Source: Pseudomonas saudiphocaensis (GTDB taxonomy: Bacteria > Pseudomonadota > Gammaproteobacteria > Pseudomonadales > Pseudomonadaceae). From it: DNA of 64,000 nucleotides. The translations under genes and the position numbers were made by a program. The stretch spans positions 3,348,001 through 3,412,000 of the forward strand of contig NZ_CCSF01000001.1 in NCBI RefSeq assembly GCF_000756775.1. The letters run 5' to 3'. The notes below the pieces were generated by a model. That model was not told the origin of the DNA, did not search any database, and saw only the letters and a program-made list of their open reading frames with translations. Shown here piece by piece: positions 28,427 to 39,780 of this stretch; position 1 is the stretch's first letter, and each line of letters starts with the position of its first letter.

Positions 28427-29986
28427 TCAGAGCCCGGGTAGGCGTTGACGAATGGCGGCCAGCAGACTGTCCAGACTGGAAGCATCGGCAGTATCGAGAC
28501 GTCGGCTGAGCAGGCGCTCGCTCTCGCTCAGAGGCTCGCGTGAAGCCTGCTGAGCCTTGACCACCTCCATGGTGGCATCGGATGGGTCGCTGCCCTCGGC
28601 TTGTCGCTGGGCGAGCCACTGCTCGATCACCGCATCTGCCGCTTCGCAGTCGATGATCAGGAAAGGTACGCCGGTGGCCTCGGCAACTTGCCAGGCAGCC
28701 TGGCGCTGCTCCTGCTTGAGATAGGTGGCGTCGATCACCACCGAAAAGCCTGCATTCAAGGCTGCTTCGGCCAGTGTGTGCAGGCGCTGATAGGTAGCTT
28801 CACCAGCTTCCGCGCTGTAGATGCCGGCGCCCAGGCCGGTAGACTGCTCCTGCTGTTCACCATGCAGACGCTTGCGCTCCACATCCGAGCGCAGCCTGAG
28901 CATGCCCAGCGCCTCGACCAGTCGCAGGGCAACATGGCTTTTGCCGGATGCCGAAACACCATGAGTGATGGCCAGGAAACGCGAGGGTATGGCGCTGTAG
29001 CTTTCAGCCAGGTTGGCATAGCTGCGGTATTGGCGGACGACCACCTTGCGCTCGACGGCATCCTGCTCCTGATAAAGCCGGAACAGGCTGACCTTGGCCC
29101 GGACCAGCGCGCGGTAAGCCTTGTACAGGTTGATCAGCTCCAGCGCGGCGTAGTCGCCGGTGCGCTCCAGCCAGCCATTGAGGAAACGGCGCGCCTGGCA
29201 TTTCAGGCCGCGGTCTTCAAGGTCCATGGCCAGAAAGGCTGCGTCGGATGCGATGTCGATAAAGCGGAAGGGGTCGTTGAATTCGATACAGTCGAACAGA
29301 ACCACCTTGTTGTTGATGATGGCGGCGTTACCGAGGTGCAAATCACCGTGGCATTCGCGGATGTAGCCCTGCTGGCTGCGCTGCTCCAACAAGGGGTACA
29401 GGCGCTCGATACTGGTTTCGGTCCAGTCGATCAGTGCGTCTAGCTGCTGGAGATCGGCCGCCTCGGTCAGGAGCGGGCGGATCTGCTCGAAGTTCTGCCG
29501 CATTGGCGCGACGATCGCTTCGGCACTGTTCAGCGGATGGTTTGCCTCTACTGGCGGGATGCTTTGATGGAACTGGGCGATTTTTTCGGCGAGGGCATCG
29601 ATGTGGGCGTCGGTCAACTCGCCCCGCGCCTGAACTTCGGCCATGAGTTGGGTTTGCGGAAATTCGCGCATCTGCACCAAATATTCGATGGGCTCGCCTT
29701 CGCCGCCGATGATTGGGGCATCAAGGGTGCCGGTTATCGGCAGTACCTGCAGATAGAGCTCGGGCGCCATGCGCTGGTTCAAGAGCAGTTCCTGCTCGCA
29801 GAAATGTTTGCGCGAAGCCAGTTCGGTAAAGTTAAGAAAGCCGAAATCCACGGGCTTTTTCATCTTATAGGCATAGGCGCCTGTAAGAATGACCCATGAA
29901 ATATGGGTTTCGATGACCCGGAAGCCGTCGACCGGATGTGAATAGAGGGCCGGATTCTGCAGGGCGGCGATCAGTGCTTGGCTCAC
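28427..29986 (-). CDS. Aminoglycoside-phosphotransferase-like kinase fused to P-loop ATPase
   Basis: A 519-residue two-domain protein. The N-terminal half (about 20-320) is an APH/choline-kinase-like fold with the catalytic loop HGDLHLGNA and the metal-binding FDCIEFND. The C-terminal part (about 330-515) has a Walker A THGVSASGKS and resembles a zeta-toxin/polynucleotide-kinase type P-loop domain. The GTG start is chosen because AAGGA lies 6 bases ahead; an ATG two codons upstream would touch that site. Such fusions are widespread in proteobacteria, their substrate is unknown, and antibiotic resistance should not be inferred. Confidence 0.85.
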   Translation of the reverse strand: MSQALIAALQNPALYSHPVDGFRVIETHISWVILTGAYAYKMKKPVDFGFLNFTELASRKHFCEQELLLNQRMAPELYLQVLPITGTLDAPIIGGEGEPIEYLVQMREFPQTQLMAEVQARGELTDAHIDALAEKIAQFHQSIPPVEANHPLNSAEAIVAPMRQNFEQIRPLLTEAADLQQLDALIDWTETSIERLYPLLEQRSQQGYIRECHGDLHLGNAAIINNKVVLFDCIEFNDPFRFIDIASDAAFLAMDLEDRGLKCQARRFLNGWLERTGDYAALELINLYKAYRALVRAKVSLFRLYQEQDAVERKVVVRQYRSYANLAESYSAIPSRFLAITHGVSASGKSHVALRLVEALGMLRLRSDVERKRLHGEQQEQSTGLGAGIYSAEAGEATYQRLHTLAEAALNAGFSVVIDATYLKQEQRQAAWQVAEATGVPFLIIDCEAADAVIEQWLAQRQAEGSDPSDATMEVVKAQQASREPLSESERLLSRRLDTADASSLDSLLAAIRQRLPGL

Positions 29987-30125
29987 GGTCATTCCTTGTA
30001 AGTCTGTTGTGCGGGATGGTGTGAGAGTGGAACCCGCTCACATAGTCGGAAAACGCATCATTATGTCTATCCGAGAGCACCCTGCAAACCGCCAGGAGGC
30101 CGCATTCTCGGAAGGTCAAAGTGCG

Positions 30126-30131
30126 TATAAT
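30126..30131 (+). promoter_or_regulatory. -10 hexamer close to the mrcB start codon
   Basis: A perfect TATAAT ends 8 bases before the mrcB ATG, and no purine-rich ribosome site lies between. If used, the transcript would have almost no leader. The -35 region is poor. Confidence 0.4.
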
Positions 30132-30139
30132 CCGCCGCC

Positions 30140-32452
30140 ATGACTAAAGCACGCTCTTCTCGCTCCCGTTCAAAACGCCGGCCCAGAGGCTCCAAGCCCT
30201 GGTTTGGCTGGCTCCTGAAGCTATTTCTAGTGGCATTGGTGATCTTCGCCGGCGTCGCTGTTTATCTGGATGCAGTGGTTCAGGAAAAGTTTTCCGGCAA
30301 GCGCTGGACCATTCCGGCGACGGTTTTTGCCAGGCCGCTTGAGCTCTTCGTCGGGCAGAAGCTCGACAAGGAAGATTTCCTGATGGAGCTCGACGCGCTG
30401 GGTTATCGGCGTGAGCGCACTGTCGATGGGCCGGGGGTGATTTCGGTTGCCGGCAACACCGTCGAGATGCATACGCGTGGGTTCCAGTTCTATGAGGGGG
30501 TCGAGGAGTCACAGCGTATTCGCGTGCGTTTTTCGGGCGACTTCGTGGCAGGCCTTACCCGTGCCAATAACGCCGAACTGCCGGTAGCGCGGCTCGAGCC
30601 TCTGGTGATTGGTGGACTCTATCCGGCGCATAACGAAGATCGCATCCTGATCAAGCTGGAGCAGGCGCCGCCTTACCTGGTAGAGACTCTGGTAGCGGTC
30701 GAGGATCGTGAGTTCTTCGATCATTTTGGTGTTTCGCCCAAGTCCATTGCTCGTGCCGCCTGGGTCAACCTGAGTGCAGGTGGCGTGCGGCAAGGCGGTA
30801 GTACCCTGACTCAGCAGCTGGTCAAGAACTTCTATCTGAGCAATGAGCGCAGCCTCACTCGTAAGGCCACCGAGGCGCTGATGGCGGTCTTGCTCGAGTT
30901 GCACTACGACAAAAACGAAATTCTCGAGGCCTACCTCAACGAGGTGTTTCTTGGCCAGGATGGTCGACGCGCGATCCATGGTTTCGGCCTGGCCAGCCAG
31001 TATTTCTTCGGTCGTCCGCTGCGTGAACTGCAGGTCCAGCATGTCGCGCTGCTAGTTGGAATGGTCAAGGGGCCGACCTACTACAACCCGCGTCGCCATC
31101 CGGAGCGGACACTGGAGCGCCGCAACCTGATACTTGATCTTCTGGTCGAGCAGCAGGTTCTTGATGCCGAGGCAGCAGCTGCGGCCAAGCAGAAACCACT
31201 AGGTGTGACACCGCGCGGCAGCCTGGCCGACAGCTCTTATCCGGCGTTTCTCGATCTGGTCAAACGCCAGTTGCGCGAGGAATACCGCGACGAGGATCTG
31301 ACCGAAGAAGGCCTGCGCATCTTCACCAGCTTCGATCCGATCCTGCAGGTTAAGGCCGAGAAGGCCATGACCGAAACGCTCAAGCGCCTCGGCAAGGCTG
31401 CCGAGGGCGTGGAAGGGGCGATGCTGGTGACCAATCCGGAAACCGGCGAGTTGCAGGCGATGCTGGGCGGTCGCCAGCCAGGATTTGCCGGCTTCAACCG
31501 GGCACTGGATGCGTCGCGACCCATCGGCTCGCTGATCAAGCCGGCGATCTATCTGGCGGCGCTGGAAAAGCCCAGCCAGTACACCCTCACCAGTTTGCTG
31601 GAAGATGAGCCGTTTTCGGTCAAGGGAGCCGATGGTCAGGTATGGCGTCCGCAGAACTATGGCCGCAACTCCCATGGCTCGGTTTACCTCTATCAGGCGC
31701 TGGCCAACTCCTACAACTTGTCTACGGCACGGTTGGGCCTGGATCTGGGTGTGCCACATGTGCTCAAGACGCTGGAGCGGCTGGGTGCTTCGCCGCAATG
31801 GCCGGCTTATCCCTCGATGCTGCTGGGGGCGGGCGGTTTGCGCCTGATCGAGGTGGCGGACATGTACCAGACACTTGCCAACGGCGGTTTCAACACACCG
31901 TTGCGAGGCATCCGCAGTGTCGTTGCGGCCGATGGTGAGCCGCTAAGCCGCTACCCGTTCAAGATCCAACAGCGTTTCGATGCCGGGGCGATCTATCTGA
32001 CTCAGTACGCCATGCAGCGTGCCATGCTTGAGGGTACCGGGCGCTCGGTCTACAACCATGTGCCAAGGTCGCTGACGCTGGCGGGCAAGACTGGCACCAC
32101 CAACGATTCTCGTGACAGCTGGTTTGCCGGCTTCAGTCAGGATCTGCTGGCGGTGGTCTGGCTGGGGCGTGACGACAACGGCAAGACATCGCTGACAGGT
32201 GCCACTGGTGCCCTGCAGGTCTGGGCTGACTTCATGCGCCGTGCCGATCCGCTGCCGTTGCAAATGGCCATGCCGGAAAACGTCGTCATGGCCTGGATCG
32301 ATGCCGAGACCGGACAGGGGTCGGCGGAGAATTGTCCTGGCGCGGTGCAGATGCCCTATATTCGCGGCAGTGAGCCGACCCCGGGACCAGGCTGCGGTGT
32401 TCCAGCACCTGGCGAATCGGTGATGGATTGGGTGCGCGGGTGGTTACGCTGA
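30140..32452 (+). CDS. mrcB: Penicillin-binding protein 1B
   Basis: Bifunctional class A peptidoglycan synthase with glycosyltransferase and transpeptidase activity. The 770-residue protein has a short cytoplasmic tail rich in Arg and Ser, one membrane segment (about 24-44), a UB2H-type domain (about 65-150), the GT51 domain with catalytic Glu188 in AVEDREFFDHFG and GGSTLTQQL, and a transpeptidase domain with S464 in SLIK, SYN at 524-526 and KTG at 650-652. The next gene encodes its activator LpoP. The start matches the conserved N-terminus of the family, despite the missing ribosome site. Confidence 0.96.
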   Translation: MTKARSSRSRSKRRPRGSKPWFGWLLKLFLVALVIFAGVAVYLDAVVQEKFSGKRWTIPATVFARPLELFVGQKLDKEDFLMELDALGYRRERTVDGPGVISVAGNTVEMHTRGFQFYEGVEESQRIRVRFSGDFVAGLTRANNAELPVARLEPLVIGGLYPAHNEDRILIKLEQAPPYLVETLVAVEDREFFDHFGVSPKSIARAAWVNLSAGGVRQGGSTLTQQLVKNFYLSNERSLTRKATEALMAVLLELHYDKNEILEAYLNEVFLGQDGRRAIHGFGLASQYFFGRPLRELQVQHVALLVGMVKGPTYYNPRRHPERTLERRNLILDLLVEQQVLDAEAAAAAKQKPLGVTPRGSLADSSYPAFLDLVKRQLREEYRDEDLTEEGLRIFTSFDPILQVKAEKAMTETLKRLGKAAEGVEGAMLVTNPETGELQAMLGGRQPGFAGFNRALDASRPIGSLIKPAIYLAALEKPSQYTLTSLLEDEPFSVKGADGQVWRPQNYGRNSHGSVYLYQALANSYNLSTARLGLDLGVPHVLKTLERLGASPQWPAYPSMLLGAGGLRLIEVADMYQTLANGGFNTPLRGIRSVVAADGEPLSRYPFKIQQRFDAGAIYLTQYAMQRAMLEGTGRSVYNHVPRSLTLAGKTGTTNDSRDSWFAGFSQDLLAVVWLGRDDNGKTSLTGATGALQVWADFMRRADPLPLQMAMPENVVMAWIDAETGQGSAENCPGAVQMPYIRGSEPTPGPGCGVPAPGESVMDWVRGWLR

Positions 32453-32512
32453 GCCGCGCCTGCTGCGTGAAGCAACCCTGTAGGCTGCATGAAACGATTA
32501 TGAGGTTTTAAT

Positions 32513-33235
32513 GTGAGCAACAAACGATGGATGGTTGTTCTGGCGGCCGCGGCGCTGGCGCAGGGCTGTGCGACGGTCAATCGAGGTGCGATTCCCGTGG
32601 TCGATGCCGGCGCGCCGGTATCTGAAGAGGTCGCTGCGCGGCAGGGCTATCGCACCGGCAGCGCCCCTGCTCCTGTCCAGGGAGTGCAGGCTGGTGCGGA
32701 GGACCCTGGCGTGATGGTCATGGTGCCGCAGCAGAACTCGGCCCCGCTGCAGACATTTGCCGCCCCGGATGCCACTTTCAGCGGTTCAGTCGACCCTGCG
32801 CCCGGTGCGTCCGAGCCATGGACACCGCCGCCCGTACCTCAGGCGCCGGTGCAGAGTCAGCCAATGCCCAGCGGCATACCCTCGGGTGGCGGCCTGTCTG
32901 CTGATGAGCGGCTCGACGGTCCGGTACTGGCGCTATTGACTACTGCGCAGCAGCTGCAAGGTGGGGGTGATCTCGATGGCGCCGCATCCAGTCTCGAGCG
33001 CGCCCAGCGTATTGCGCCGCGCGAGCCGCAAGTGCTCTATCGCCTAGCCGAAGTACGCCTGGCCCAGGGCGATGCTGTCCAGGCCGAGCAGCTTGCCCGC
33101 CGCGGGCTGAGCTACGCCGGTGATCGCCCCGCGCTGCAGGCGAGCCTCTGGGAACTGATCGCCCAGGCGCGTGAGCGCCAGGGTAATGCCGCCGGGGCTG
33201 CGCAGGCCCGCGAGCGTGCCAAGGTTTCGCTGTAA
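32513..33235 (+). CDS. lpoP: LpoP-like outer-membrane lipoprotein activator of PBP1b
   Basis: The 240-residue protein starts at GTG and has a lipoprotein signal (LAQGC, acylated cysteine at 19), a Pro/Ala/Gln-rich flexible region (about 45-125) and a C-terminal tetratricopeptide-like domain (about 135-235) with AQRIAPREPQVLYRLAEVRLAQGD. In P. aeruginosa the TPR lipoprotein LpoP, encoded directly after mrcB, activates PBP1b from the outer membrane. The position and domain order here agree. The GTG overlaps an ATGTGA start-stop. Confidence 0.82.
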   Translation: MSNKRWMVVLAAAALAQGCATVNRGAIPVVDAGAPVSEEVAARQGYRTGSAPAPVQGVQAGAEDPGVMVMVPQQNSAPLQTFAAPDATFSGSVDPAPGASEPWTPPPVPQAPVQSQPMPSGIPSGGGLSADERLDGPVLALLTTAQQLQGGGDLDGAASSLERAQRIAPREPQVLYRLAEVRLAQGDAVQAEQLARRGLSYAGDRPALQASLWELIAQARERQGNAAGAAQARERAKVSL

Positions 33236-33247
33236 TGGTGCGCTGTG

Positions 33248-33580
33248 ATGGATAGTCGCGCTCCTGAGCTGGCCGAGCAGCTTCTGCTGATCGAGCGCGA
33301 GCTGCGTGCACTGGGGGCTTGGCAAACCCTGCCACCTAGTCCTCAGGCGCTTGCCAGCCGCGAACCCTTCTGTGTGGATACGCTGACGTTCGAGCAGTGG
33401 TTGCAGTGGATCTTCCTGCCGCGCATGAAGACGATCCTCGAAGCAGGCACGGCACTACCGGCCGCTTCGGGCATTCTGGCGATGGCGGAAGTGGTCTATC
33501 GAGATTCGCCGTCACAGGTTGCCGGCTTGCTGGAGGCCTTAAAGAGGTTCGATCTGCTGATCAGTCTCGGCGAGGGCTGA
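33248..33580 (+). CDS. YqcC-like protein
   Basis: The 110-residue protein belongs to the YqcC (DUF446) family: LIERELRALGAWQ at about 12-24 and the FEQWLQWIFLPRM segment at about 48-60 are characteristic. It is small, soluble and mostly helical. It follows lpoP with 12 bases between, so it is part of the mrcB-lpoP transcript. An upstream GTG gives one more residue. Its role is unknown. Confidence 0.85.
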   Translation: MDSRAPELAEQLLLIERELRALGAWQTLPPSPQALASREPFCVDTLTFEQWLQWIFLPRMKTILEAGTALPAASGILAMAEVVYRDSPSQVAGLLEALKRFDLLISLGEG

Positions 33581-33582
33581 CG

Positions 33583-33603
33583 CTCGCCAACCGGGTTGGC
33601 GAG
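33583..33603. terminator. Hairpin between the convergent yqcC-like and DUF4124 genes
   Basis: Perfect 9-bp stem CTCGCCAAC/GTTGGCGAG with a 3-base loop and a weak T-containing tail on the plus strand. Confidence 0.6.
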
Positions 33604-33612
33604 TCGTTTCGG

Positions 33613-34044
33613 CTAGTCGCAGGTTTCCGCGATTTTCTGCCGGGTTTCCAGGATACGCGCCTGACGCTCTTCTTCGTCGAGGCGCCGGACCTCTCCTTGT
33701 TCTTCTACGCGTACTCGCGGGTTGTTCTGCAGTTGCGCCAGGTTGGTGCGTAGTGTCGTGCAGTACTGTTGGCGGCGGGCGTTCTCTTCGGCGACCTGTT
33801 TCTTGACCTGGCGCTCGATGTCCTGCTGCTCGGGCTCACCTGTGGTTTCGGCCTCGACAGGTGCTGCTGCGGATTGCCTGGGCGGCGGCGCTGCGGTGTT
33901 GAGGGTTTCCACCGTCTGGCCCTGAGGCGGCTGCGCGCCGAAGTGCGTGATGCCCTGGGCGTCAACCCATTTGTAGATCTGGCCGGCCATCACACTGCTG
34001 CTCAGCGCGAACAGCAAGCCGCTGGCGAGAATAGTCGAACGCAT
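33613..34044 (-). CDS. Secreted DUF4124 protein
   Basis: The 143-residue protein has a signal peptide (about 1-20, ending VMAG), then the DUF4124 core QIYKWVDAQGITHFGAQPP (about 22-40), then a Pro-rich stretch and a charged, coiled-coil-like C-terminus. DUF4124 proteins are periplasmic and of unknown function. A second member is encoded at 47009-47437 in this window. The gene converges on mrcB-lpoP and is transcribed away from ilvI. Confidence 0.82.
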   Translation of the reverse strand: MRSTILASGLLFALSSSVMAGQIYKWVDAQGITHFGAQPPQGQTVETLNTAAPPPRQSAAAPVEAETTGEPEQQDIERQVKKQVAEENARRQQYCTTLRTNLAQLQNNPRVRVEEQGEVRRLDEEERQARILETRQKIAETCD

Positions 34045-34450
34045 GCTTATCCCTTCTTTGGATGCAGTACCTGGCCGGTACTATACGCAAAACCTCCGCC
34101 CCTTCATTCTGCGCTGGATCACAGCTGAAAACAGTCAGAAGACAACAGCAGGCTTGACTTGGCAGGGTCTAATCCGAACAATTCCATGCTTGCTGTGCTG
34201 GAGACGCTGCGTAAGCCGTTTTCGGTCAACCATATTAGGTGCATACCCGCGCCGACCTGCTGCACCCGCAACGCGTTACCTCGCGCTGGGAGGGATGCCC
34301 CGCAATACACAGGGGTTTTTCCCGTTACTTGCTCAGTCAGTAGCTGACGTAGTCGGCGACCACCGTCGCTCATGCGCTGCTGGGCAGTAGAACCTATTTC
34401 TGGCCGGTCCGGCGCGGAGCGGCTATCTGGCGTTTTAGAGGTGAACAACA
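34045..34450. other. Upstream region of ilvI
   Basis: This is a stretch of about 400 bases without a supported gene. It carries the promoters of ilvI and of the DUF4124 gene. I looked for a branched-chain leader peptide and attenuator: short frames exist but none is clearly rich in Ile/Val/Leu next to a terminator. A short CCCC/GGGG pairing followed by TTTTT (34298-34319) is too weak to call. Confidence 0.5.
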
Positions 34451-36175
<1,725 letters not shown>

Positions 36176-36177
36176 TC

Positions 36178-36669
36178 ATGAGACACATCATTTCCCTGTT
36201 GATGGAAAACGAACCAGGCGCCCTGTCTCGTGTGGTTGGGCTGTTCTCCCAGCGCAACTACAACATCGAGAGCCTCACTGTTGCGCCCACCGAGGATCCG
36301 ACGCTGTCGCGCCTGACACTTACCACGGTAGGTCATGAGGAGGTGATCGAGCAGATCACCAAGAACCTCAACAAGCTGATCGAAGTGGTCAAGCTGGTGG
36401 ATCTGTCGGAGAGCGCGCACATCGAGCGCGAACTGATGCTGATCAAGGTGAAGGCCACCGGCGCCCAGCGTGCCGAGGTCAAGCGCACCACCGATATCTT
36501 CCGTGGGCAGATCGTTGACGTCACCACCAACGTCTACACCATCCAGCTGGCCGGCACGACCGACAAGCTGGACAGTTTCATCCAGGCTGTCGGTACAGCA
36601 TCGATCCTGGAAGTCGTGCGCAGCGGTGTCACCGGGATTTCCCGTGGCGACAAAGTGCTGAGCATCTAA
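36178..36669 (+). CDS. ilvH: Acetolactate synthase small (regulatory) subunit
   Basis: Regulatory subunit that makes the synthase sensitive to valine and stabilises it. The chosen ATG, right after the ilvI stop, gives 163 residues: an ACT domain (HIISLLMENEPGALSRVVGLFSQR, of which the MENEPGALSRV core is typical) and a C-terminal domain ending GISRGDKVLSI. The longer upstream frame would overlap ilvI and is not needed. Confidence 0.97.
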   Translation: MRHIISLLMENEPGALSRVVGLFSQRNYNIESLTVAPTEDPTLSRLTLTTVGHEEVIEQITKNLNKLIEVVKLVDLSESAHIERELMLIKVKATGAQRAEVKRTTDIFRGQIVDVTTNVYTIQLAGTTDKLDSFIQAVGTASILEVVRSGVTGISRGDKVLSI

Positions 36670-36683
36670 TACGTTTTTAATGA

Positions 36684-37733
<1,050 letters not shown>

Positions 37734-37753
37734 TCGCGATTTTGCTTGAAAAA

Positions 37754-37778
37754 GAACGCGGCCTCGGCCGCGTTCTTT
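37754..37778 (+). terminator. Terminator after ilvC
   Basis: Perfect 10-bp stem GAACGCGGCC/GGCCGCGTTC with a 2-base centre, followed by TTTCG and preceded by AAA. Confidence 0.88.
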
Positions 37779-37798
37779 CGTTAGGAGCAGGCGCAATC

Positions 37799-37807
37799 TG
37801 GTATAAA
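37799..37807 (+). promoter_or_regulatory. Extended -10 promoter candidate for pssA
   Basis: TGG (37799-37801) followed by TATAAA (37802-37807) forms an extended -10 element between the ilvC terminator and pssA. The -35 match is weak. Confidence 0.45.
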
Positions 37808-37884
37808 ACGCTGCTGGTGTCAGGCTGAACCGGTAGTGTTGGGGTCTGTCGAACTTATTCAAACCTGCAGCAGGGTGGATTTAC

Positions 37885-38715
37885 ATGAGTGAGCATGAAG
37901 AGTCGAACAAGCCAGTCGCGCCGGAAAGTCTTCTGCCGATCGACGAGCATGTCGAAGAGGTGCAGGACTCCGAGGGCCGCAAGGTTCGGCATCGGGGGAT
38001 TTATCTGCTCCCAAACCTGTTCACGACTGCCAACCTGTTCGCCGGCTTCTTCTGCATCATTACCGCAATAAATGGCAATTTCTATGTCGCTGCGGCAACC
38101 GTTTTCGTGGCGATGGTGCTTGATAGCCTTGATGGTCGGGTGGCGCGTCTGACCAATACTCAGAGTGCCTTCGGCGCTGAATATGACTCGCTTTCCGATA
38201 TGGTGGCCTTCGGTCTGGCGCCGGCAATCCTGGCTTATGAGTGGGCGTTGTCGGAGTTGGGTAACGTCGGTCTGACAGTGGCCTTTATCTATGTCGCATG
38301 CGCCGCATTGCGCCTGGCTCGTTTCAACACTCAGATAGGTAAAGTGGACAAACGCTGGTTTATCGGTCTTGCCAGCCCGGCGGCTGCCGGCGTCGTGGCC
38401 GGCTCGGTATGGGCTGTCTGGGTGCTCGATGAGGTTGGCGTCAAGGGCGTAGATCTGCCGCTGGCGCTGGTCATGCTGTTTGCGCTGCTGGTGGCTGCCG
38501 CCGGTCTGCTGATGGTCAGCAACATCAAGTATTACAGCTTCAAGGATCTCGACCTCAAGGGGCGTGTGCCATTCGTGGCCATCCTTGTTGTGGTGCTGGT
38601 CTTTGCAGTGGTCTTCAGTGATCCGCCGCGAGTGCTACTGTTAATCTTCCTGGCTTATGCGGCCTCCGGTCCGGTGCAGTTCCTGATGCGGCGGAACAAA
38701 AGCGTCGACAGCTGA
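37885..38715 (+). CDS. pssA: CDP-diacylglycerol--serine O-phosphatidyltransferase
   Basis: Inner-membrane enzyme that makes phosphatidylserine, precursor of phosphatidylethanolamine. The 276-residue protein has the complete CDP-alcohol phosphatidyltransferase motif at 83-105: D83-G84, A87-R88, G97, D101 and D105. About seven or eight hydrophobic segments surround it; the N-terminal 38 residues are charged and cytoplasmic. It is the membrane (type II) form, unlike the soluble PssA of E. coli. Confidence 0.96.
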   Translation: MSEHEESNKPVAPESLLPIDEHVEEVQDSEGRKVRHRGIYLLPNLFTTANLFAGFFCIITAINGNFYVAAATVFVAMVLDSLDGRVARLTNTQSAFGAEYDSLSDMVAFGLAPAILAYEWALSELGNVGLTVAFIYVACAALRLARFNTQIGKVDKRWFIGLASPAAAGVVAGSVWAVWVLDEVGVKGVDLPLALVMLFALLVAAAGLLMVSNIKYYSFKDLDLKGRVPFVAILVVVLVFAVVFSDPPRVLLLIFLAYAASGPVQFLMRRNKSVDS

Positions 38716-38769
38716 TTCCTATCCCGATCCGCTGTCTGGTTAGCCCGGTCCCGGGCAGCGGAGATTGTC

Positions 38770-39780
38770 ATGCTGATCAAGGTTCCCGATGGCGGCGAAT
38801 GTCGTGAATCTCAGGTAACCCCTGAAGAGACCTATCTGAACCGGCGGCGGGTCCTGAAAGGGCTGGTCGCTTCAGCGGCGTTTTCAACGGTTCCCAGCCT
38901 TTCCTCCTTGGCTGAGGCGTCGCGATATGCCGGGGTCGCCGTTGCGAAGGCTCCGGCCTGGTTCGATGACAAGCTGCTGCATGCGCAGTGGCAGGCGTCG
39001 CCAGACGGCGAGAGCCTCACCCCCTTCCGCGATGCCACGCATTACAACAACTTTTACGAGTTCGGCCCGGACAAGGGCGACCCGGCTCGGCATGCTGCAG
39101 GCATGGTTACCGAACCCTGGACCGTCATGATCGATGGTGAAGTGGAGCGTCCAGGGCAGTACTCAGTGGAGGATCTGTTCGCGCCGAGTCGCCTCCAGGA
39201 ACGCATCTATCGTTTGCGTTGCGTTGAAGCCTGGCCGATGGTCATTCCCTGGCTAGGTATTCCTTTGGCCGGGCTGATAGAGAGGCTGGCCCCGACCTCG
39301 GCGGCGAAATACGTGCGTTTCGAAACCCTGGCTCGCCCGGAGCAGATGCCGGGGATGCGCGCCGGTTTTTCGCTGATCGACTGGCCCTATGTTGAGGGGC
39401 TCAGAATGGATGAGGCGGTGCATCCGTTGACCTTGTTGGCGGTCGGGATGTACGGCCGTGTGCTCCCCAACCAGAACGGCGCGCCGCTTCGCCTTGTGGT
39501 TCCCTGGAAGTACGGTTTCAAAAGTATCAAATCCATCGTGCGCATCAGTTTCGTGCGAGAACAGCCGAAGACCACTTGGCAAGCTATGGCGCCTGACGAG
39601 TACGGCTTTTATGCCAACGTCAATCCGCAGGTCTCTCATCCGCGCTGGTCTCAAGCCCGCGAGCGGCGGCTGCCTGGGAGTCTATTCAGTCCGAACATTC
39701 GCCAAACCCAACTGTTCAATGGTTATGCAGATCAGGTTTCGCACCTGTATGCCGGAATGGACCTGGCCCGGGATTACTGA
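38770..39780 (+). CDS. msrP: Methionine sulfoxide reductase catalytic subunit MsrP
   Basis: Periplasmic molybdopterin enzyme (formerly YedY) that repairs oxidised methionines in periplasmic proteins. The 336-residue protein has a twin-arginine export signal (RRR at 25-27 followed by a hydrophobic stretch to about residue 50) and the molybdenum-ligating Cys151 in [10 protein letters not shown]. Other family features are HYNNFYEFG and VPWKYGFKS. The stop overlaps the msrQ start by one base (TGATG), so the two subunits are coupled. Confidence 0.96.
   Translation: MLIKVPDGGECRESQVTPEETYLNRRRVLKGLVASAAFSTVPSLSSLAEASRYAGVAVAKAPAWFDDKLLHAQWQASPDGESLTPFRDATHYNNFYEFGPDKGDPARHAAGMVTEPWTVMIDGEVERPGQYSVEDLFAPSRLQERIYRLRCVEAWPMVIPWLGIPLAGLIERLAPTSAAKYVRFETLARPEQMPGMRAGFSLIDWPYVEGLRMDEAVHPLTLLAVGMYGRVLPNQNGAPLRLVVPWKYGFKSIKSIVRISFVREQPKTTWQAMAPDEYGFYANVNPQVSHPRWSQARERRLPGSLFSPNIRQTQLFNGYADQVSHLYAGMDLARDY

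Noticed and set aside
28427-29986. Aminoglycoside resistance gene
   Set aside because: The APH-like domain is fused to a P-loop domain in a chromosomal core context; such fusions are not resistance genes.
34159-34390. Branched-chain leader peptide and attenuator before ilvI
   Set aside because: The candidate peptides have only scattered Leu and Val and the only T-rich hairpin has a 4-bp stem; no alternative anti-terminator pairing was seen.
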